A stretch of DNA of 64,000 nucleotides, taken from CAVQBJ01 sp963710725. GTDB taxonomy: Bacteria; Actinomycetota; Thermoleophilia; Solirubrobacterales; Solirubrobacteraceae. Where the stretch lies: NCBI GenBank assembly GCA_963710725.1, contig CAVQBJ010000006.1, positions 44,547 to 108,546 of the forward strand. Direction: 5' to 3'. Position 1 is the first letter of the stretch, and each line of letters begins with the position of its first letter. A model generated the notes under the pieces. The model had not been told where the DNA came from. It searched no databases and was given only the letters and a program-made list of their open reading frames with translations. The translations under genes were made by a program, and so were the position numbers. Positions 60,296 to 64,000 of the stretch are shown here, piece by piece.

Positions 60296-61261
60296 ATGAC
60301 CGACAGCGACTCACCAGCAGTGCCGGGCACGGCGTCGGCGCCCGGCGAGGAGCGCGCACCGGTGCCACCGATTGCCGCCTGGCCCGACGAACGGTGGCGC
60401 AGCTCGGCCGCGGGCGAAGGCGCCTCGCCGCCGGCCGGCGACGACGACGTTCCCGACTGGTCGCCGCTCAGCGCAGTGCTCGTGCTCGTCGCCGCGGTCA
60501 TTCTCGGCAGCGTCGGAGGGCTGCTCGTGGCCGCCGTCGTCGGCGCCGTGCTCGGGCTCAACGTCACCTCCGGAACCCTTCCCCCCGGCCTGGAGATCAC
60601 GGCCACGGCCGTGCAGGACGCCGTCTTCGTCGTCGTGGCCGTGTTCGTGGCCCGTCTCGGTGGGCGCCCCGCGCTCCCGGCCCAGTTCGGGCTGCGCACC
60701 GCCCGCGTGTGGGAGTCCGTGGGACTGATCATCATCCTGCTCGTCAGCTTCTATCTCGTGACCGCCGCCTGGACGACGGCGCTGCACAACAACCCGCACG
60801 AGACGTTGCTGAACACGCTCGGGGCCAACGAGGGCGGGGCCCTGCTGGTGGCGAGCGCCCTGTTGACCTGCGTGATGGCGCCGTTCTGTGAGGAGTTCCT
60901 GTTCCGGGGCTACATCTTCACGGCGCTGCGCAACTGGCGCGGTCCGTGGCCGGCGGCGATCCTGACCGGGCTCGTCTTCGGCCTCGTGCACGGCGCGTCG
61001 GCGCCGAGCGTCTACCTGCTCCCGCTCGCGTTCCTCGGGTTCGGGCTGTGCCTGCTGTACTGGCGCACCGGCTCGCTGCTGCCCGGGATCGCCGCCCACA
61101 GCATCAACAACTCGATCGCGTTCGCCGGGCTGGAGGGCTGGCCGGGGCGCGACTATCTGCTGCTCGTGGCCGCGTCGCTGGGCGTGCTCGCCGTGATCGG
61201 CGGGCTCATGCGCGCCCGCGGTCTGATCGTCGCGGCGCGGCCGGCGACGGTCGCCGCCTGA
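60296..61261 (+). CDS. CPBP-family (Abi/RCE1-like) intramembrane metalloprotease
   Basis: The 321-residue protein has a Pro/Glu-rich soluble N-terminus (about 1-55) and about eight helices. Catalytic motifs are CEEFLFRGYIFTALR (EExxxR), FGLVHGASAP (FxxxH) and NNSIAFAGL (HxxxN/B type). Members of the family process prenylated proteins or confer bacteriocin self-immunity; the target here is unknown. The gene is downstream of HAD with a 40-bp gap. Confidence 0.9.
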   Translation: MTDSDSPAVPGTASAPGEERAPVPPIAAWPDERWRSSAAGEGASPPAGDDDVPDWSPLSAVLVLVAAVILGSVGGLLVAAVVGAVLGLNVTSGTLPPGLEITATAVQDAVFVVVAVFVARLGGRPALPAQFGLRTARVWESVGLIIILLVSFYLVTAAWTTALHNNPHETLLNTLGANEGGALLVASALLTCVMAPFCEEFLFRGYIFTALRNWRGPWPAAILTGLVFGLVHGASAPSVYLLPLAFLGFGLCLLYWRTGSLLPGIAAHSINNSIAFAGLEGWPGRDYLLLVAASLGVLAVIGGLMRARGLIVAARPATVAA

Positions 61262-61299
61262 GCCCGTGACGTCCGCACGCATCGCGTAGGATCGGGCGC

Positions 61300-62358
61300 A
61301 TGCCCCACCGTCTTCTCGCCCTCCCTGCCGTGCTCACCGCGCTCGTCGCGATGCCTGCGAGCGCCGCCGCGCTTGCGACGACGACCACCACGACGACGAC
61401 GACCGCCACCACGACGACGACCGCCGCGACGCCCGTGGCCGGACGGATCCGGATCGAGCTGCTCCACGGGATCGGCCGGCCCGCGATCGCCCTCACCGGT
61501 CACCGCGTCGGCGTCTGGGGTCGCGTCCGCCCCTACCTGCCCGGCGAGCACCTGACCGTGCGCCTCGCGGTGGACGGACACCGGGTGGCGACGCGCACGA
61601 TCGCGGTCGAGAACCTCGGCAACGGCACCGGCCAGGTGCGCTTCGGCTACACGAGCGCCCGCACGGGCGTGCTGGTGGCCACGGCGGCGGTCCCGGCGGC
61701 GCCGGCGGGTGCCACGTTCGCGCTCGTCGCCCCGGCGCAGATCCGCGTCATCGACCCGAACCTGGGCTTCGGCTCGTCCGGGCCCTCGGTCCGCGAGCTG
61801 CAGCGCGCGCTCGCCGCGCTGCGCTACGCCGTGCCGCGCACCGGCGTCTATGACGAGCTCACCGATCTCGCCGTGATCGCCTACCGCAAGATGACCGGCG
61901 AGGCGCTCTTCGACGACACCGATTCGGGGCTGTTCGAGCACCTCGAGAACGGCGACGGCAGCTTCCCCGTGCGTTACCCGGGCGATGGCAAGCACGTCGA
62001 GGCCAACCTGACCAAGCAGGTGCTCGCCGAGATCGACCCCGGCGGCCACGTGCACGCGATCTACACGATGAGCTCGGGCAAGCCGTCGACCCCGACCGTG
62101 ATCGGTCGCTTCCACGTGTACCTGAAGACGCCCGGCACGAACAGCGAGGGCATGGTCGACGCCAACTACTTCATCCGCGGCTACGCGATCCACGGCTACG
62201 ACCCGGTGCCCAACTACGCCGCCAGCCACGGCTGCCTGCGCATCCCGATCCCGGATGCCGCCACCGTCTTCGCCTGGGTCGACATCGGCACCGCGGTCGA
62301 CGTCTACAACGAGAGCGGTCAGGGCAGTCGCGTCGTGCAGGCCGACGCCGGGCCCTGA
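61300..62358 (+). CDS. L,D-transpeptidase with peptidoglycan-binding domain
   Basis: The 352-residue secreted protein has a signal peptide ending ASA-AAL, a Thr-rich linker (residues about 27-44, ACG/ACC repeats), an Ig-like region, a peptidoglycan-binding type 1 domain (about 160-215, FGSSGPSVRELQRALAALRY) and a YkuD catalytic domain (about 225-345) with HGYDPVPNYAASHGCLRIP, whose Cys is the nucleophile. It forms 3-3 cross-links in peptidoglycan or links proteins to it. It ends at a hairpin shared with the convergent small membrane gene. Confidence 0.93.
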   Translation: MPHRLLALPAVLTALVAMPASAAALATTTTTTTTTATTTTTAATPVAGRIRIELLHGIGRPAIALTGHRVGVWGRVRPYLPGEHLTVRLAVDGHRVATRTIAVENLGNGTGQVRFGYTSARTGVLVATAAVPAAPAGATFALVAPAQIRVIDPNLGFGSSGPSVRELQRALAALRYAVPRTGVYDELTDLAVIAYRKMTGEALFDDTDSGLFEHLENGDGSFPVRYPGDGKHVEANLTKQVLAEIDPGGHVHAIYTMSSGKPSTPTVIGRFHVYLKTPGTNSEGMVDANYFIRGYAIHGYDPVPNYAASHGCLRIPIPDAATVFAWVDIGTAVDVYNESGQGSRVVQADAGP

Positions 62359-62393
62359 CGGTTCGACACATCTTCTGATGAAGGGCGGCGAGG

Positions 62394-62412
62394 GCGCCCG
62401 GCATCCGGGCGC
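62394..62412. terminator. Hairpin between convergent genes
   Basis: GCGCCCGG-CAT-CCGGGCGC is a perfect 8-bp stem with a three-base loop, 35 bp after the L,D-transpeptidase stop and 20 bp from the convergent stop at 62433. It likely terminates both transcripts. Confidence 0.65.
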
Positions 62413-62432
62413 GTCCGGCCGGGCAGCGGGCG

Positions 62433-62801
62433 CTACTCCCGCCGCAGCAGTACGGCGCGCATGAGGAAGCTGATGCCAAAGCCGTACAGGAGCACGGCGA
62501 TCACGAGCTGGGACACGTGCATCCCCCACTGGTTGCTCGTGCCGAAGACGTTGTGGAACGGCGACGTGAGGGTGTTGCTCGCGTTCGTGACCGCTTGCCG
62601 CAATGCGCTCGGCTTCGCATCGACGGCCTTCGTGTGCGCCGTGGCGGCGCTCGCAGAGCCGAGGTCGGCGACCTGCTGGGTGGCGGCGTCGTTGGCCTGA
62701 TGGGTGGCGAACACGATGAAGGCGATCACCACGATCAGGCAGGCCGTGACCGACGCGATGCGCACGAGGCCGGCGAGCGAGCTCAGGACGGGGTTTCCCA
62801 C
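62433..62801 (-). CDS. Small two-helix membrane protein, unknown function
   Basis: The 122-residue protein from GTG 62801 has helices at about 17-33 (ASVTACLIVVIAFIVFA) and 96-115 (LVIAVLLYGFGISFLMRAV) around an Ala/Thr-rich loop of about 55 residues (ATQQVADLGSASAATAHTKA and on). Similar proteins are common in Solirubrobacterales-like genomes as far as I can judge, but I do not recognise a named family. Confidence 0.7.
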   Translation of the reverse strand: MGNPVLSSLAGLVRIASVTACLIVVIAFIVFATHQANDAATQQVADLGSASAATAHTKAVDAKPSALRQAVTNASNTLTSPFHNVFGTSNQWGMHVSQLVIAVLLYGFGISFLMRAVLLRRE

Positions 62802-62864
62802 ACGATCGGTGTCGTCGTGGCCCGAACGCTAGATTGCCGCCTGGTGTCGGCGCTGGACGAACAT

Positions 62865-63413
62865 ATGACGGCCCGCGAGCGCCTGACGGCGCAGCTGCGC
62901 AGCGAGGCGCTCGTGATCGGCGACGTCGTGCTCACGAGCGGTCGCCGGGCGAGCTACTACGTCGACGCCAAGCGCGCGATCCTGCGACCCGAGGGCTTCG
63001 CGGCGCTCGCCGAGCTCGTCGCCGCCTACGCCCGGGAGTGCGACGCGACCGCGGTCGGCGGCATGACGATGGGCGCGGATCCGATCGCCTGTGCGGCGCT
63101 CGCCGGCGGCGCCGAAGTGAAGGCGTTCTTCGTGCGCAAGGACGCCAAGGCGCACGGCCTGCAGCGGCGCATCGAGGGTCCGCCGCTGGGCCCCGGGGAG
63201 CGCTGCCTCGTCGTCGAGGACGTCGTCACCACGGGAGGGTCGACGCTGGCGGCGATCGAGGCGCTGCAGGAGGCCGGTCACGCGATCTGCGGCGTCTGCG
63301 CGGTGCTCGACCGGCTCGCCGGCGGCGGCGAGGCGATCGCCGCGGCGGCGGGCGCGCCGTACGTCGCGCTCGCGACGATCGACGAGGTCTACCCCGAGCG
63401 CCCGGACCGGTAG
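62865..63413 (+). CDS. pyrE: Orotate phosphoribosyltransferase
   Basis: PyrE converts orotate and PRPP to OMP. The 182-residue enzyme shows FVRKDAKAHGLQRRIEG, the PRPP-binding VVEDVVTTGGSTLAAIE and the early TSGRRASYYVDAKRA segment. ATG 62865 is chosen; GTG 62844 is a nearby alternative. The stop overlaps the next gene (TAGTG), suggesting translational coupling. No other pyrimidine genes are in the window. Confidence 0.94.
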   Translation: MTARERLTAQLRSEALVIGDVVLTSGRRASYYVDAKRAILRPEGFAALAELVAAYARECDATAVGGMTMGADPIACAALAGGAEVKAFFVRKDAKAHGLQRRIEGPPLGPGERCLVVEDVVTTGGSTLAAIEALQEAGHAICGVCAVLDRLAGGGEAIAAAAGAPYVALATIDEVYPERPDR

Positions 63414-63910
63414 TGGCGCCGGTCTCGATCCGGAGCGCCGACGTCGGCGACGCGCGCCTGCTGCTCGAGCTCATCGCCGAGCTCGCCGCCTACGAGCGGC
63501 TCGGCGACGAGGCGATCGGAACCGAGGAGCAGCTGGCGGCGAGCCTGGCCGGTCCGGCGCCGCTCGCGCAGGCGCTCATCGCCGAACGCGACGGCGAAGC
63601 CGTCGGCTTCGCGCTCTTCTTCACGACCTTCTCGACCTTCCTGTGCCGTCCGGGCATCTGGCTGGAGGACCTCTACGTGCGGCCGCACGAGCGCGGCGCG
63701 GGGACGGGCGGCGCGCTCCTCGGCCGTCTCGCCCAGATCGCGACCGAGCGTGGCTGCGGGCGCCTGGAGTGGGCGGCGCTGGACTGGAACGAGCCGGCGC
63801 TCGGCTTCTACCGCGCGCTCGGCGCCCGCCGCCTGACCGAGTGGATCACGCACCGGCTCGAGGGCGAGCAGCTGCGGCGCGTGGCCGAGGGCGCCGGAGT
63901 CGAACGGTAG
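63413..63910 (+). CDS. GNAT-family N-acetyltransferase
   Basis: The 165-residue protein from GTG 63413, overlapping the pyrE stop, has the GNAT acetyl-CoA site LYVRPHERGAGTGGALL (with R/Q-x-x-G-x-G/A) and the ending WAALDWNEPALGFYRALGARRL that resembles diamine/spermidine acetyltransferases. The substrate is unknown; polyamines or amino-acid-type amines are likely. A tRNA gene follows 16 bp downstream. Confidence 0.88.
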   Translation: MAPVSIRSADVGDARLLLELIAELAAYERLGDEAIGTEEQLAASLAGPAPLAQALIAERDGEAVGFALFFTTFSTFLCRPGIWLEDLYVRPHERGAGTGGALLGRLAQIATERGCGRLEWAALDWNEPALGFYRALGARRLTEWITHRLEGEQLRRVAEGAGVER

Positions 63911-63926
63911 CCTTCGCCGGGACCGC

Positions 63927-63998
63927 GCCCTCGTAGCTCAATGGATAGAGCACACGCCTCCTAAGCGTGGGATGCAGGTTCGATTCCTGCCGGGGGCA
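63927..63998 (+). tRNA. tRNA-Arg (anticodon CCT)
   Basis: A full cloverleaf can be drawn: acceptor stem GCCCTCG/CGGGGGC with one G-T pair, D arm GCTC...GAGC, anticodon stem CACGC/GCGTG around loop CTCCTAA (anticodon CCT), variable GGGAT, and T arm GCAGG-TTCGATT-CCTGC. The discriminator base is A at 63998; the gene-encoded CCA is absent (ACT follows). It decodes AGG, a rare codon in this GC-rich genome. The right window edge is two bases away. Confidence 0.97.
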
Positions 63999-64000
63999 CT

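Noticed and set aside
61378..61437. Trinucleotide repeat (ACG/ACC) as a possible phase-variable microsatellite
   Set aside because: It encodes an in-frame Thr-rich linker of the L,D-transpeptidase. Unit length of three would not shift the frame.

Overview
This window is about 64 kb of very GC-rich, densely coding bacterial chromosome on which I see no IS element, prophage or CRISPR array. Short or overlapping gene junctions, frequent GTG starts, two-domain universal stress proteins, TreT-type trehalose synthesis, a class E sortase, a PIG-V-like mannosyltransferase, an SSI-type inhibitor-like protein and a CGAAC-N4-GTTCG SOS-like box point to Actinomycetota. I suspect Thermoleophilia (Solirubrobacterales-like), but that is an inference from gene content and was not tested by any search.

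Layout. 1-8.8 kb: a truncated kinase/P-loop ATPase, a GNAT plus ADP-forming acyl-CoA synthetase fusion, a kinase-less KdpD-type sensor, and a phosphoketolase-acetate kinase operon. 8.8-9.26 kb: a non-coding stretch with tandem and dispersed repeats. 9.3-15.3 kb: the cydABDC operon (cytochrome bd oxidase and its ABC assembly exporter) on the minus strand. 15.3-18 kb: a LOG-type protein, an ABC ATPase without a permease, and a double-USP protein. 18.1-22.7 kb: a 2-oxoacid:ferredoxin oxidoreductase operon (gamma, alpha, beta and a GltD-ferredoxin fusion) led by two tiny ORFs. 22.9-24.7 kb: a three-gene b6-like cytochrome b module with no Rieske or cytochrome c gene. 25-31.3 kb: DAHP synthase, a medium-chain reductase, a YbhN-like membrane protein, a second double-USP protein and an acetaldehyde dehydrogenase with its DUF779 partner. 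31.4-39.2 kb: a degenerate serine-recombinase-like protein behind a palindrome, a DedA protein, two PLP enzymes, wecB, purA, a DnaC/DnaI-like ATPase and a CurA-like reductase. 39.2-42.5 kb: CsoR with its operator, a metal permease-YHS fusion and an APC permease with a structured leader. 42.8-48.8 kb: the conserved rpsF-ssb-rpsR-rplI-dnaB block, broken at two places by unrelated genes, with an SOS-like box upstream of dnaB. 48.9-53.9 kb: otsA-treT and an OmpR-type two-component system. 54-64 kb: an M28-like pseudo-peptidase, sortase, thiL, infA, mannosyltransferase, HAD protein, CPBP protease, L,D-transpeptidase, pyrE, a GNAT protein and tRNA-Arg(CCT).

How the genes fit together. Much of 4-31 kb reads as a low-oxygen or low-energy programme: bd oxidase, phosphoketolase shunt with substrate-level ATP from acetyl phosphate, ferredoxin-linked 2-oxoacid oxidation, an unusual quinone-type cytochrome b, acetaldehyde oxidation and three USP-domain proteins. 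The right half is mainly housekeeping (translation, replication, pyrimidine and thiamine synthesis) mixed with envelope functions. The strongest candidates for undescribed biology are the cytochrome b module, the catalytically dead recombinase-like protein, the leader mini-ORF chain before the oxidoreductase, the SOS-like box at dnaB, the two-domain cupredoxin with a predicted mature N-terminal histidine, and the inactive membrane-bound M28-like protein beside the sortase.
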